Below are positions 17,167-26,129 of a stretch of DNA of 64,000 nucleotides, piece by piece. The notes under the pieces were generated by a model. That model was not told the origin of the DNA and made no database searches. It saw only the letters and a program-made list of their open reading frames with translations. This DNA comes from Bacillus sp. 2B10 (lineage in GTDB: Bacteria; Pseudomonadota; Alphaproteobacteria; Sphingomonadales; Sphingomonadaceae): NCBI GenBank assembly GCA_003946805.1, contig RPSH01000019.1, positions 1-64,000 of the forward strand, in the 5' to 3' direction. Positions within the stretch are counted from its first letter, which is position 1, and each line of letters opens with the position of its first letter. The translations under genes and the position numbers were made by a program.

Positions 17167-18102
17167 ATGCGCGCATTCATCTTTCCGGGGCAGGGCAGTC
17201 AATCGGTCGGCATGGGCGCCGCACTGGCCGCCGCCAGCCCCCATGCCCGCGAAGTGTTTCAGGAAGTCGACGAGGCGCTGGGCCAGAACCTCTTCCGCCT
17301 GATGGCTGACGGCCCCGATGCCGAATTGCTGCTGACCGAGAATGCCCAGCCGGCGATCATGGCCAACGCCATCGCGACGCTGCGCGTGCTGGAGCGCGAG
17401 GGCGGCATCCGCCTGGCCGACAAGGCCGACTTCGTCGCGGGCCATTCGCTGGGCGAATATACCGCATTGTGCGCGGCCGGCGCGCTCGACCTGTCGACCA
17501 CCGCGCGGCTGCTCAAGCTGCGCGGGCGGGCGATGCAGGCGGCGGTGCCGGTGGGCGAGGGGGCGATGGCGGCGCTGCTCGGCGCCGACCTGACCAAGGC
17601 GCAGGCACTGGCCGAAGCTGCGGCCGAAGGCGAGGTCTGCACCGTCGCCAACGACAACGATCCGTCGCAGGTCGTGATTTCGGGCGCGAAGGCCGCGATC
17701 GATCGTGCGGTGCCGCTGGCCAGGGAAATGGGCATCAAGCGCGCGGTCGTGCTGCCGGTATCCGCGCCGTTCCACTGCCCGATGATGCAGCCTGCGGCCG
17801 ACGCGATGGCGGCGGCGCTGGCCCATGTCGCGCTGTCGGCGCCGGTCGTACCCGTCTATGCCAACGTCACCGCCGCGCCGGTAGCCGATCCCGAGACGAT
17901 CCGTCGCCTGCTGGTGGAACAGGTCACCGGCATGGTCCGCTGGCGCGAATCGGTGCTGGCGATGCAGGATGCGGGCGTCAGTGATTTCGTGGAACTGGGC
18001 GGCAAGGTGCTGGGCGCGATGGTAAAGCGCATCGCCCCCGACGCGACCGCGACCAGCGTGGTGACGATGGCCGATATCGAGGCGCTGGTGGGGCGGTTGT
18101 AA
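17167..18102 (+). CDS. fabD: Malonyl-CoA:ACP transacylase
   Basis: 311 aa. Loads malonyl onto ACP for fatty-acid elongation. It has the N-terminal FPGQGSQSVGMG, the active-site Ser94 in GHSLGEY, the substrate Arg region (KLRGRAMQ) and a histidine in SAPFHCPMM. The ATG is preceded by AGGAGA at 8 bp. First gene of the fab cluster fabD-[GxxExxY]-fabG-hyp-acpP-fabF-mltG. Divergent from the RcnB-like gene. Confidence 0.97.
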   Translation: MRAFIFPGQGSQSVGMGAALAAASPHAREVFQEVDEALGQNLFRLMADGPDAELLLTENAQPAIMANAIATLRVLEREGGIRLADKADFVAGHSLGEYTALCAAGALDLSTTARLLKLRGRAMQAAVPVGEGAMAALLGADLTKAQALAEAAAEGEVCTVANDNDPSQVVISGAKAAIDRAVPLAREMGIKRAVVLPVSAPFHCPMMQPAADAMAAALAHVALSAPVVPVYANVTAAPVADPETIRRLLVEQVTGMVRWRESVLAMQDAGVSDFVELGGKVLGAMVKRIAPDATATSVVTMADIEALVGRL

Positions 18103-18113
18103 GAAAGTATTTG

Positions 18114-18144
18114 TTCGCGCAGAGGACGCAAAGGGCGCAGAGAG
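18114..18144. repeat. Left flanking repeat of the GxxExxY gene
   Basis: TTCGCGCAGAGGACGCAAAGGGCGCAGAGAG, just 7 bp before the GxxExxY start. It is an imperfect inverted copy of the sequence at 18533-18572. Confidence 0.7.
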
Positions 18145-18150
18145 GGCGGA

Positions 18151-18588
18151 ATGCGGGCTATCGATCGTGTGACCAGCGACGTGATCGATGTGGCGATCCG
18201 CGTTCACAGGGACTTGGGTCCCGGCCTCTTGGAAAGTGTCTATGAAACCGTCCTTGCCGCAAAGCTCGCAGCAGCTGGCTACCCGGTTCAACGGCAGTAT
18301 CCGGTTTCTTTCGAGTTCGAAGGCATGCGCTTTGATGCAGGCTTCCGCGCCGATCTATTCGTCGACGAACGACTGATCGTCGAAATCAAATCCGTCGAGC
18401 AAGTATCGCGGGTGCATGTGAAACAACTACTGACCTACCTCAAGCTGACAAAACAGCCCGTCGGGCTGCTCATCAACTTCGGCGGTGAAACGTTGAAAGA
18501 AGGCATCCGCCGGCTCGTCAACAACTACACCCCCTCTGCGTCCTCTGCGTCCTCTGCGCCTCTGCGCGAAAAATATCAGGAAAGCTGA
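18151..18588 (+). CDS. GxxExxY protein (TIGR04256-type, PD-(D/E)XK-like fold)
   Basis: 145 aa. The namesake motif G25-x-x-E28-x-x-Y31 is present (GLLESVY). A nuclease-like core follows: D68 (FRADLF) and E78-x-K80 (VEIKSVEQV), then QLLTYLKLTKQPVGLLINF as in PD-(D/E)XK proteins. No biochemical role is established for the family. Base composition is visibly less GC-rich than the flanking fab genes. It sits inside the fabD-fabG cluster, between CTCTGCG-type inverted repeats, and its last residues (about 127-141, SASSASSAPLRE) are encoded by the right repeat. This looks like a small transferred cassette. It ends 3 bp before fabG. Confidence 0.88.
   Translation: MRAIDRVTSDVIDVAIRVHRDLGPGLLESVYETVLAAKLAAAGYPVQRQYPVSFEFEGMRFDAGFRADLFVDERLIVEIKSVEQVSRVHVKQLLTYLKLTKQPVGLLINFGGETLKEGIRRLVNNYTPSASSASSAPLREKYQES
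18533..18572. repeat. Right flanking repeat, overlapping the GxxExxY 3' end
   Basis: Tandem CCTCTGCGT units ending CTCTGCGCGAAAAATA. It is the inverse of the left repeat and is translated as the Ser/Ala-rich C-terminus of the GxxExxY protein. Confidence 0.7.
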
Positions 18589-18591
18589 CCT

Positions 18592-19329
18592 ATGTTCGAC
18601 CTAACGGGAATGACCGCCCTCGTGACCGGCGCCAGCGGCGGCCTTGGTTCGGCGATCGCCAGGGGCCTTGCCGCGCAGGGCGCGCGCCTGGCGCTGTCCG
18701 GCTCCAACATTGCCAAGCTGGAGGCGTTCGCCGCCGAACTGGGTGGCGATCACGTCACGCTCGCCTGCGACCTGTCCGACGGTGCGGCGGTCGATGCGCT
18801 GGTGCCGCAGGCGGTGGCGGCGCTCGGCAAGCTCGACATCCTCGTCAACAATGCCGGCGTCACCCGCGACAATCTCGCCATGCGGATGAAGGACGACGAA
18901 TGGGATCAGGTGATTCGCGTCAACCTCGAAGCCGCGTTCCGCCTGTGCCGTGCCGCCGCCAAACCGATGATGAAGGCGCGGTTCGGCCGGATCGTCTCGA
19001 TCACTTCGGTCGTCGGACAGACCGGCAATCCGGGGCAGGCCAATTATGCCGCGTCGAAGGCGGGGCTGGTCGGCCTGTCGAAGGCGCTGGCCGCCGAACT
19101 CGCCAGCCGCGGCATCACCGTCAACTGCGTCGCGCCCGGCTTCATGGCGTCGGCGATGACCGACGTGCTGCCCGAGGCGCAGAAAACCGCCCTGCTGGGC
19201 AGGATTCCGGCCGGGGCGTTGGGTTCGGGCGATGACGTGGCGGCGGCGGTCGCCTATCTCGCCAGTCGCGACGCCGGGTATGTGACCGGCCAGACGATCC
19301 ATGTGAACGGCGGGATGGCGATGATATGA
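18592..19329 (+). CDS. fabG: 3-oxoacyl-[ACP] reductase
   Basis: 245-aa classical SDR reducing beta-ketoacyl-ACP with NADPH. Motifs: TGASGGLG (12-19), NNAG (86-89), catalytic S139, Y152 and K156 (YAASK), and the ending VNGGMAMI typical of FabG. It has AGGAAA upstream within the end of the preceding gene. It overlaps the next gene by ATGA. Its location beside fabD, acpP and fabF supports the housekeeping role rather than one of the many paralogues. Confidence 0.96.
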   Translation: MFDLTGMTALVTGASGGLGSAIARGLAAQGARLALSGSNIAKLEAFAAELGGDHVTLACDLSDGAAVDALVPQAVAALGKLDILVNNAGVTRDNLAMRMKDDEWDQVIRVNLEAAFRLCRAAAKPMMKARFGRIVSITSVVGQTGNPGQANYAASKAGLVGLSKALAAELASRGITVNCVAPGFMASAMTDVLPEAQKTALLGRIPAGALGSGDDVAAAVAYLASRDAGYVTGQTIHVNGGMAMI

Positions 19330-19835
19330 GCGTGATGCTGATGGCGGCGATGCTGGCCGCGGGCGATGCCAATGTCGTCAAATGCACGGTGGCGAAGCTG
19401 CCCAAGAGCGATCTGGCCAAGCTGCAGCAGGGCATGATCGTCGGTGTGCTGGAAGGCAGGAAGCCGGTGCCGGCGACCGAGACGCTGGTCAGGACCGTGC
19501 GCCGCCACGCCGCGACCTGCCACCCCGGCACCGGCAAGGCGGATGCGCGGGCGGGTGACGTCGTCATCACCAGCATCGCGGTCGAGGCACTGGCGTCGGG
19601 ACTGTCGGCAAAGGGCGTCGATCCGGTCGCGGTCAATCGCCGCCTCAGCCAGACGTCGCCGGCCGTTCTCAACGCATTCCTCGCGCGCAAGCAGACGCCC
19701 GAAGTCGATGCGTTCATGCAGGGGATGATGGGTCTGGCCGGCGCGAACAAGGGCGATACCCGGTTGCAGCGGTTGATGGGCGGCTATGCCTTCAACGCCG
19801 CGACTCTCGCCCGCCTGTTCGCCGCCAGGGGTTGA
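19326..19835 (+). CDS. Hypothetical protein in the fab cluster
   Basis: 169 aa, start overlapping the fabG stop (ATGA), so translational coupling is likely. The N-terminus MSVMLMAAMLAAGDA could be a short signal sequence. The rest has two cysteines (VVKCTVAK, AATCHPGT) and a helical C-terminal half (VNRRLSQTSPAVLNAFLARK, GGYAFNAATLARLF). No family recognised. The position between fabG and acpP suggests an envelope or lipid-related role, but that is only guilt by association. Confidence 0.75.
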   Translation: MSVMLMAAMLAAGDANVVKCTVAKLPKSDLAKLQQGMIVGVLEGRKPVPATETLVRTVRRHAATCHPGTGKADARAGDVVITSIAVEALASGLSAKGVDPVAVNRRLSQTSPAVLNAFLARKQTPEVDAFMQGMMGLAGANKGDTRLQRLMGGYAFNAATLARLFAARG

Positions 19836-19853
19836 GCGTCCGCACCCGCGCAC

Positions 19854-19882
19854 TTGCGCGCGGGCCGGACGCGCTTTAGGGG
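19854..19882 (+). promoter_or_regulatory. acpP promoter candidate within a GC-rich hairpin
   Basis: TTGCGC (19854-19859), a 17-bp spacer, TAGGGG (19877-19882). The -35 lies in a strong inverted repeat (19837-19872: CGTCCG..CCCGCGC / GCGCGGG..CGGACG) that may also end the upstream transcript. Confidence 0.5.
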
Positions 19883-19924
19883 CATGCAGGTAAGAAACAC
19901 CCCGAATGTGAAGAGGGAATGAAT

Positions 19925-20161
19925 ATGAGCGAGACCGCCGAACGCGTGAAGAAGATCGTCGTCGAGCATCTCGGCGTCGAAGCGGAGAAGGTGACCGAGG
20001 ACGCGAGCTTCATCGACGATCTGGGTGCGGACAGCCTCGACATCGTCGAACTGGTGATGGCGTTCGAGGAAGAGTTTGGCGTCGAGATCCCCGACGATGC
20101 CGCCGAGAAGATCACGACCGTCAAGGACGCGATCACCTATATCGACGAGCACAAGGGCTGA
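19925..20161 (+). CDS. acpP: Acyl carrier protein (fatty-acid synthesis)
   Basis: 78 aa, strongly acidic, with phosphopantetheine Ser37 in [10 protein letters not shown] and a typical AcpP end ([15 protein letters not shown]). Of two nearby ATGs, 19925 gives the standard N-terminus [10 protein letters not shown] and has GAGGGAA at good spacing; 19919 would add two residues. Central carrier for all fatty-acid synthesis steps encoded around it. It is different from the ACP at 1.6 kb. Confidence 0.98.
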   Translation: MSETAERVKKIVVEHLGVEAEKVTEDASFIDDLGADSLDIVELVMAFEEEFGVEIPDDAAEKITTVKDAITYIDEHKG

Positions 20162-20205
20162 TCCGGCCGGGGCGGCCCCGCCGCCCAGCCGACTGCCAGA
20201 ATTTC

Positions 20206-20247
20206 ACGGCCCCCCGTCCCGGCGAACAGCCATGGGCGGGGGGCCGT
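20206..20247. terminator. Hairpin between acpP and fabF (partial terminator or attenuator)
   Basis: ACGGCCCCCCG and CGGGGGGCCGT form an 11-bp stem around a 20-nt loop, with no U-tract after it. It may stabilise the abundant acpP message or reduce read-through into fabF. Confidence 0.5.
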
Positions 20248-20276
20248 TCGTTACGTATCTGAACGGAGAGAATGCC

Positions 20277-21533
20277 ATGCGCCGCGTAGTCGTGACCGGC
20301 CTCGGCCTCGTGACCCCGCTGGGTGCCGAGGTGGAAACCGCCTGGAAGAACCTGATCGCCGGCAAGTCCGGCGCGGGGCCGATCACGCATTTCGATGCGT
20401 CGAACCAGAAGTGCCAGATCGCGTGCGAGGTGAAGCCGGCGGATCATGAATATGGTTTCGATCCGAACAAGCGCGTCGACCACAAGGTTCAGCGGCAGGT
20501 CGATCCGTTCATCGTCTACGGCATCGACGCCGCCGGACAGGCGCTGGAAGACGCCGGACTGACCGACATGACCGAGGACCAGCGGCTGCGTGCCGGTGTC
20601 TCGATCGGATCGGGGATCGGCGGCCTGCCCGGGATCGAGATCGAATCGGTCAACCTGCACGAACGCGGTCCCGGCCGGGTCAGCCCGCACTTCGTTCATG
20701 GTCGCCTCATCAACCTCATCAGCGGGCAGGTGTCGATCAAGTACGGGCTGATGGGACCGAACCACGCGGTCGTCACGGCGTGCTCGACCGGTGCGCATTC
20801 GATCGGCGACGCGGCGCGGATGATCCGCGACGACGACGCCGACATCATGCTGGCGGGCGGTGCCGAAAGCACGGTCAACCCGCTGGGCGTCGCCGGCTTC
20901 GCACAGGCGCGGGCGCTCAACATGAGCATGAACGACCGTCCGGCCCAGGCCAGCCGTCCCTATGACAAGGGTCGCGACGGCTTCGTGATGGGCGAGGGCG
21001 CGGGCGTCGTCGTGCTCGAGGAATATGAGCACGCCAAGGCGCGTGGCGCGAAAATCTATGCCGAGGTCGTCGGCTACGGCCTGTCGGGCGACGCCTATCA
21101 CGTCACCGCGCCGCACCCCGAGGGCAAGGGCGCGGAGATCGCGATGCGCATGGCGCTGCGCAAGGCGGGGATGGAGCCGTCGGACATCGATTATATCAAC
21201 GCGCACGGCACCTCGACCATGGCCGACACGATCGAACTGGCCGCGGCCAAGCGCGTGTTCGGCGACGACCTGTCGGGTGCGTCGATGTCGAGCACCAAGT
21301 CGGCGATCGGCCATCTGCTGGGCGGCGCGGGCGCGGTGGAGAGCATCTTCTGCATCCTGGCGCTGCGCGACCAGATCGTGCCGCCGACGCTGAACCTCGA
21401 CGATCCCGATGATGGCACCGAGGGCGTCGACCTCGTGCCGCATCATGCCAAGAAGCGGCAGGTGCGTGCGGTGTTGAACAACAGCTTCGGCTTCGGCGGC
21501 ACCAACGCCTCGCTCGTCATGAAGGCGATCTGA
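20277..21533 (+). CDS. fabF: 3-oxoacyl-[ACP] synthase II
   Basis: 418-aa condensing enzyme of fatty-acid elongation. It starts MRRVVVTGLGLVTPLG. The catalytic Cys169 lies in TACSTGAHSIG, with the two histidines in NAHGTST and the region of KSAIGHLLGGAG, and the Gly-rich gate NNSFGFGGTNAS. GGAGAG precedes the ATG. It follows acpP by 115 bp and is followed 4 bp later by mltG. Confidence 0.97.
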   Translation: MRRVVVTGLGLVTPLGAEVETAWKNLIAGKSGAGPITHFDASNQKCQIACEVKPADHEYGFDPNKRVDHKVQRQVDPFIVYGIDAAGQALEDAGLTDMTEDQRLRAGVSIGSGIGGLPGIEIESVNLHERGPGRVSPHFVHGRLINLISGQVSIKYGLMGPNHAVVTACSTGAHSIGDAARMIRDDDADIMLAGGAESTVNPLGVAGFAQARALNMSMNDRPAQASRPYDKGRDGFVMGEGAGVVVLEEYEHAKARGAKIYAEVVGYGLSGDAYHVTAPHPEGKGAEIAMRMALRKAGMEPSDIDYINAHGTSTMADTIELAAAKRVFGDDLSGASMSSTKSAIGHLLGGAGAVESIFCILALRDQIVPPTLNLDDPDDGTEGVDLVPHHAKKRQVRAVLNNSFGFGGTNASLVMKAI

Positions 21534-21537
21534 TCCC

Positions 21538-22506
21538 GTGCGCCGGATCGGCTGCTTCGGCCTGATCGTCGGACTGCTCGCCATCGGCGCGCTGTTCATG
21601 GTGATGCAGGGCTGGGGCGGGGCCGGTCCGGCACAGCGCACGGTGACGGTCACGGTGCCGCAGGGCGCCAGCCTGTCGGCGGCAGCGGACGAACTCGAAA
21701 AGGCGGGCGTGATCCGCTCCGCCGACCGCTTCCGCCTCTACGCACGCTTTCTCGGGGACGACGAGCCGATCCGCGCCGGCGAATATCGCGTGCCGCCGCG
21801 CATCTCGCAGTCGGACGTGCTCAAGCTGTTGCAGGGCGGTCGCACGCTGCAACGCTTCGTGATGGTGCCCGAAGGGTGGCCGTCGGTGCTGGTGCGGGAC
21901 GCGGTGGCCAGGGCGCCGCAGCTGGAAGGAACCGCGCCGCTGCCCGCAGAGGGCAGCATCCTGCCCGACAGCTACAGCTACGAACGCGATGGCGACCGCG
22001 CGGCTCTGGTCAGGCGGATGCAGACCGCGATGGACCGTTACCTTGCCGATGCGTGGAAGAAGCGGAAGCCGACGACGGTGGTGAAGACCCCGCGTGAGGC
22101 GATCATCCTCGCCTCGATCGTCGAGAAGGAAACGGCCAAGTCTTCCGAACGCCGCATGGTCGCCGCAGTCTATTCGAACCGGCTGCGCACGGGGATGCGG
22201 TTGCAGGCAGATCCGACCGTCATCTATCCGATTACCAAGGGAAAACCGCTCGGTCGGCGCATCCGCAAGTCGGAGCTGCAGGCGAGGAACGGGTACAATA
22301 CCTACGCGTCGGGCGGGCTGCCGGTCGGGCCGATCGCCAACCCGGGACGCGCGTCGATCGATGCAGTGCTCGATCCGGCGGAAACCAGGGCGCTGTACTT
22401 CGTGGCGGACGGGACCGGCGGGCATGTGTTCGCCGACACGCTGGCCGAGCATAACGCCAATGTGCAGAAATGGTACGCGCTGCGCCGGGCGCGGGGCGAG
22501 ATGTAG
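21538..22506 (+). CDS. mltG: Endolytic murein transglycosylase
   Basis: 322 aa, GTG start 4 bp after fabF. One N-terminal membrane helix (GLIVGLLAIGALFMVM) is followed by a periplasmic LysM-like subdomain and the YceG/MltG catalytic domain. E196 in ASIVEKET corresponds to the catalytic Glu of E. coli MltG, and DPTVIY and ASGGLPVGPIANPG are conserved downstream motifs. It cleaves nascent glycan strands and sets their length. Clustering with fabF is common. Confidence 0.95.
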   Translation: MRRIGCFGLIVGLLAIGALFMVMQGWGGAGPAQRTVTVTVPQGASLSAAADELEKAGVIRSADRFRLYARFLGDDEPIRAGEYRVPPRISQSDVLKLLQGGRTLQRFVMVPEGWPSVLVRDAVARAPQLEGTAPLPAEGSILPDSYSYERDGDRAALVRRMQTAMDRYLADAWKKRKPTTVVKTPREAIILASIVEKETAKSSERRMVAAVYSNRLRTGMRLQADPTVIYPITKGKPLGRRIRKSELQARNGYNTYASGGLPVGPIANPGRASIDAVLDPAETRALYFVADGTGGHVFADTLAEHNANVQKWYALRRARGEM

Positions 22507-22530
22507 GCTTTCGCCGCAGGGTGCGGGCGG

Positions 22531-22568
22531 GGAGGGGCGTTCCGAACCGCCGACGGTAACGCCCCTCC
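22531..22568. terminator. Hairpin between convergent mltG and eda
   Basis: GGAGGGGCGTT and AACGCCCCTCC form a perfect 11-bp stem around 16 nt. There is no U-run, so it is either a weak bidirectional terminator or an mRNA 3'-end hairpin. Confidence 0.5.
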
Positions 22569-22611
22569 ACCCTGCCGGACATGGTCCCCGCCCCGAAGGG
22601 CGGAGAGAATG

Positions 22612-23220
22612 TCAGCGGCGCAGGCCGTTCGCGGCATGCGCGCGCGCTTCGGTTTCGGCATGGGTCGGGCCGACGATCCAGCTGCCGCCGACGCACAGCA
22701 CCGGATCGAACGCCAGCCATTCGGGTGCGCTCGCTTCGGTGATCCCGCCGGTCGGGCAGAACTTCGCCTGATAGAAGGGGGCGGCGAGCGCCTTCAGCGC
22801 CTTCAGGCCGCCCGAGGCTTCGGCCGGGAAGAACTTGAAGTGGGTGAGGCCGAGGTCGAGCCCGCGCATGATGTCGCCGGCATTGGCGATGCCGGGCAGG
22901 AACGGCACGCTGCTGTCGATGATCGGACGACCGATCGTTTCGGTCAGGCCGGGGGAGACGATGAATTCGCTGCCCGCGTTCATCGCCTGGCGGAACTGTT
23001 CGGGGCTGACGACGGTGCCGGCACCGACGATCGCGCCCTCCACCTTCTTCATCTCGGCGATGGCTTCCAGCGCGGCGGGGGTACGCAGCGTCACTTCGAG
23101 CACGCGCAGCCCTCCCTTGACCAGCGCCTCCGCCATCGGCCGCGCATCGGCGGCGTCGTGGACAACCAGGACCGGGATGACCGGGCTGGTCTGCATGATG
23201 TCTGCGATCGTGACGGTCAT
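22612..23220 (-). CDS. eda: KDPG aldolase
   Basis: 202 aa. Cleaves 2-keto-3-deoxy-6-phosphogluconate to pyruvate and glyceraldehyde 3-phosphate, the last Entner-Doudoroff step. Schiff-base Lys129 (THFKFFPAE) and the general acid/base Glu42 (LEVTLRT) match the family. The start ATG overlaps the glk stop (ATGA). Last gene of the zwf-pgl-edd-glk-eda cluster. Confidence 0.97.
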   Translation of the reverse strand: MTVTIADIMQTSPVIPVLVVHDAADARPMAEALVKGGLRVLEVTLRTPAALEAIAEMKKVEGAIVGAGTVVSPEQFRQAMNAGSEFIVSPGLTETIGRPIIDSSVPFLPGIANAGDIMRGLDLGLTHFKFFPAEASGGLKALKALAAPFYQAKFCPTGGITEASAPEWLAFDPVLCVGGSWIVGPTHAETEARAHAANGLRR

Positions 23221-24185
23221 CGGGCGTGCTCCTGCGCGAATGCGGCCGCGGCCCCGAACAGGCCGGGCTGGGGATGGGTGATGAGCTTGACGGAGATGCC
23301 CGCCATGAGATTCTGGAACCGGCCCTTGGCGGTAAAGCGGTTGCCGAATCCGGATTCCAGCAGGTGATCCTTCAACCGCAGGCCGAGGCCGCCGGCGATC
23401 ACGACCGCCTTCGCCCCCTGTGCCAGCGCAAGGTCGCCGGCAACGGCACCCAGCGTCAGGCAGAAACGGTCGAGCGCGGCGACGGCGATGCTGTCGGTCC
23501 CCTCCAGCGCGGCCGCCCACAGCGTCTTGTCGTCGCTGTGCGGCACCGAAACGCCCTCGATCTCGGCCAGCGTTTCGTACCACGCGACGATCGACGGGCC
23601 GGCGCAGGCGCGCTCGTTCGAGCCGCGGCCATGCGCGCGGCGCAGGCGGCGCAGCAGCGCATCCTCGATCCCGTCGAGCGGAGCGAAATCCTGATGCCCG
23701 CCTTCGGTTTCCAGCACGTGATAGCGATCGTCGGTCCGCAGCAGCTGCGCCACGCCCAGTCCGGTGCCGGGGCCGCAGATCGTGACCACGCCCTTGTCGG
23801 GCAATGCGCCTTCGGGGCCGCACAGGTGGATGAAGTCCTGCTCGCCGACCTGTGCGACGGCGTGGCCGACCGCACCGAAATCGTTGATGATCGTCCAGAT
23901 GTCGACGCCGAGCCGTTCCTGTATCAGCGGCGGGCGGATGATCCAGGGGTTGTTGGTGAACTTGATGAGCGTGTCGTTGACCGGCGAGGCGACGGCCAGG
24001 CTGGCGGCACGCGGCAGCGGACGCCCCAGATCACGCTCGAACGCCCGCCACGCCAGTTGGAGGCTGCCATGTTCGGCCACCTTCTGCGTGATCGGATCGC
24101 CCAGATGGACGACACGACCATCCTCGACCTCGGCAATCGAGAAGCGGGCGTGGGTGCCGCCAATATCTACCGCAACGACTTCCAT
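23217..24185 (-). CDS. glk: Glucokinase
   Basis: 322 aa, ROK-unrelated proteobacterial glucokinase. N-terminal phosphate motif [20 protein letters not shown] with catalytic Asp, [18 protein letters not shown], and a C-terminal [12 protein letters not shown]. It feeds glucose 6-phosphate to Zwf. It is separated from edd by a 120-bp gap filled mostly by a palindromic repeat, and overlaps eda by 4 bp. Confidence 0.96.
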   Translation of the reverse strand: MEVVAVDIGGTHARFSIAEVEDGRVVHLGDPITQKVAEHGSLQLAWRAFERDLGRPLPRAASLAVASPVNDTLIKFTNNPWIIRPPLIQERLGVDIWTIINDFGAVGHAVAQVGEQDFIHLCGPEGALPDKGVVTICGPGTGLGVAQLLRTDDRYHVLETEGGHQDFAPLDGIEDALLRRLRRAHGRGSNERACAGPSIVAWYETLAEIEGVSVPHSDDKTLWAAALEGTDSIAVAALDRFCLTLGAVAGDLALAQGAKAVVIAGGLGLRLKDHLLESGFGNRFTAKGRFQNLMAGISVKLITHPQPGLFGAAAAFAQEHAR

Positions 24186-24209
24186 GACCTCTCCTTATAC
24201 CCCGCCGGC

Positions 24210-24286
24210 GTATCCCCGCGCAGGCGGGGATCCAGAGTTGCGTGGGTGTCGCCTGTGGCTCTGGACCCCCGCCCGCGCGGGAGTAC
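24210..24286. repeat. Paired palindromic repeat, copy 4
   Basis: Arms ATCCCCGCGCAGGCGGGGAT and TGGACCCCCGCCCGCGCGGG face each other between edd and glk, inside the Entner-Doudoroff operon. A processing or stability hairpin within the mRNA is possible. Confidence 0.75.
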
Positions 24287-24305
24287 CGTCTGCCTCCGGC
24301 AAACG

Positions 24306-26129
24306 TTACAACCCGGCCGCAGCCAGCATCGCCGATGCGCCGGCCTCCGCCTCGCTCGCGCCCTGCCGCATCATCGCAAAGATTTCGCGACCGGTGCCGT
24401 CCGCCGCGGGGGGCGCCTCCGCATGATCGCGCGCCGCCCATTCGTCGGCGGGCACCAGTGCCTCCAGCGTGTTGGCATTGGCGTCGAGGCGGATGACGTC
24501 GCCGTCGCGCAGCTTGCCGATCGGCCCGCCGCCCAGCGCCTCGGGCGACAGGTGGATCGCGGCCGGCACCTTGCCCGACGCGCCCGACATGCGCCCATCG
24601 GTGACCAGCGCGACGCGGAAGCCGCGATTTTGCAGCACGCCCAGCGGCGGGGTCAGCTTGTGCAGTTCGGGCATGCCGTTGGCGCGGGGCCCCTGATGGC
24701 GGACGACCACCACGACGTCGCGGTCGAGTTCGCCATTCTTGAACGCGGTCTGCACCGACGCCTGATCGCTGAACACGCGGCACGGTGCCTCTATCACCCA
24801 GCGATCGGGATCGACCGCCGACACCTTGATACAGGCGCGGCCGATATTGCCCTGGAGGATGCGGAAGCCGCCTTCGGGAGCGAACGGCGCGTCGATGGTG
24901 CGGACGATGGTGTCGTCGCCGCTGGCCGGCGCATGGTCCTTCCACACCAGTTGGTCGTTATCGACGCTCGACTGGCGGCCATAGGCGGCCATGCCGTCCT
25001 TCGCGATGGTCAGCACGTCGCCGTGGAGCAGGCCGCCGCGCAGCAGCTCGCGGATCACGAACGACGGACCGCCGGCATCCTCGAACCCGTTCACGTCGGC
25101 CGACCCGTTGGGATAGACGCGGGTCAGCAACGGCACGACCTCGCTCAACCGGTTGAAATCGTCCCAGTCGATGATGATCCCCGCGCAGCGCGCGATGGCG
25201 GGCAGGTGGATCAGGTGGTTGGTCGACCCGCCGGTCGCGAGCAGCACGATGGCCGCGTTCACGATCGCCTTTTCATCGACCACCCGGCCGATCGGGCGAT
25301 AGTCGTCGCCGTCCCAGCCGATTTCGGCGAGGCGGTGGACGGCATGGCGCGTCAGTTCCTGACGACGCTTGGTGCCCGGATTGGCGAAGGCCGCGTCGGG
25401 GACGTGCAGGCCCATCGCCTCGACCATCATCTGGTTCGAATTGGCGGTGCCATAGAAGGTGCAGGTGCCCTTGCCATGATAGGCGGCGATTTCGGCGTCG
25501 AGCAGTTCCTCGCGGCCCACCTTGCCCTCGGCATAGGCTTCGCGGACCGCCGCCTTCTGCTTGTTGGGGATGCCCGACCGCATCGGGCCGCCGGGGATCA
25601 GCACCATCGGCAGGTGGCCGAAGCGCAGCGCGCCCATCAGCAGGCCCGGCACGATCTTGTCGCAGATGCCCAGCAGCGCCGCGCCCTCGAACGTGCCGTG
25701 GCTCAGCGCCACCGCAGTCGACAGTGCGATGGTGTCGCGGCTGAACAGCGACAGCTCCATGCCGGGAAAGCCCTGCGTCACGCCGTCGCACATCGCGGGC
25801 ACGCCGCCCGCGACCTGTGCGGTTACGCCCGCCTCGCGCGCCCAGACCTTCATCTGTTCGGGATAGCGGTAATAGGGCGCGTGCGCCGACAGCATGTCGT
25901 TATACGCGGTGACGATGCCGATGTTCATCCGGTTGGCCGGACGCATCGCGTCGCGATCCTCGTCGGTGCCGGCATAGGCGTGGGCGAGGTTGGCGCAGCC
26001 GAGCATCGGCCGGTCGACGCCGCTCTCGCGCTCCCGGTCGATCAGCGCGAGATAGGCGGCACGCTTTTCGCGCGACGCTTCGATGATGCGGTCGGTGACG
26101 GCGGCGATTGCGGCGCTGAGGGCCATCAT
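24306..26129 (-). CDS. edd: 6-phosphogluconate dehydratase
   Basis: 607 aa IlvD/Edd family Fe-S dehydratase converting 6-phosphogluconate to KDPG. Cluster cysteines are visible in [11 protein letters not shown] and [10 protein letters not shown], with family motifs [11 protein letters not shown] and [14 protein letters not shown]. The start overlaps the pgl stop (ATGA), showing tight coupling of lactonase and dehydratase. Confidence 0.97.
   Translation of the reverse strand: MMALSAAIAAVTDRIIEASREKRAAYLALIDRERESGVDRPMLGCANLAHAYAGTDEDRDAMRPANRMNIGIVTAYNDMLSAHAPYYRYPEQMKVWAREAGVTAQVAGGVPAMCDGVTQGFPGMELSLFSRDTIALSTAVALSHGTFEGAALLGICDKIVPGLLMGALRFGHLPMVLIPGGPMRSGIPNKQKAAVREAYAEGKVGREELLDAEIAAYHGKGTCTFYGTANSNQMMVEAMGLHVPDAAFANPGTKRRQELTRHAVHRLAEIGWDGDDYRPIGRVVDEKAIVNAAIVLLATGGSTNHLIHLPAIARCAGIIIDWDDFNRLSEVVPLLTRVYPNGSADVNGFEDAGGPSFVIRELLRGGLLHGDVLTIAKDGMAAYGRQSSVDNDQLVWKDHAPASGDDTIVRTIDAPFAPEGGFRILQGNIGRACIKVSAVDPDRWVIEAPCRVFSDQASVQTAFKNGELDRDVVVVVRHQGPRANGMPELHKLTPPLGVLQNRGFRVALVTDGRMSGASGKVPAAIHLSPEALGGGPIGKLRDGDVIRLDANANTLEALVPADEWAARDHAEAPPAADGTGREIFAMMRQGASEAEAGASAMLAAAGL

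Noticed and set aside
18151-18588. Restriction endonuclease of a restriction-modification system
   Set aside because: Although the fold is PD-(D/E)XK-like, no methyltransferase is nearby and the GxxExxY motif assigns it to a separate family.
20162-20276. Riboswitch between acpP and fabF
   Set aside because: Only a simple 11-bp hairpin is visible, with no aptamer-like multistem structure.
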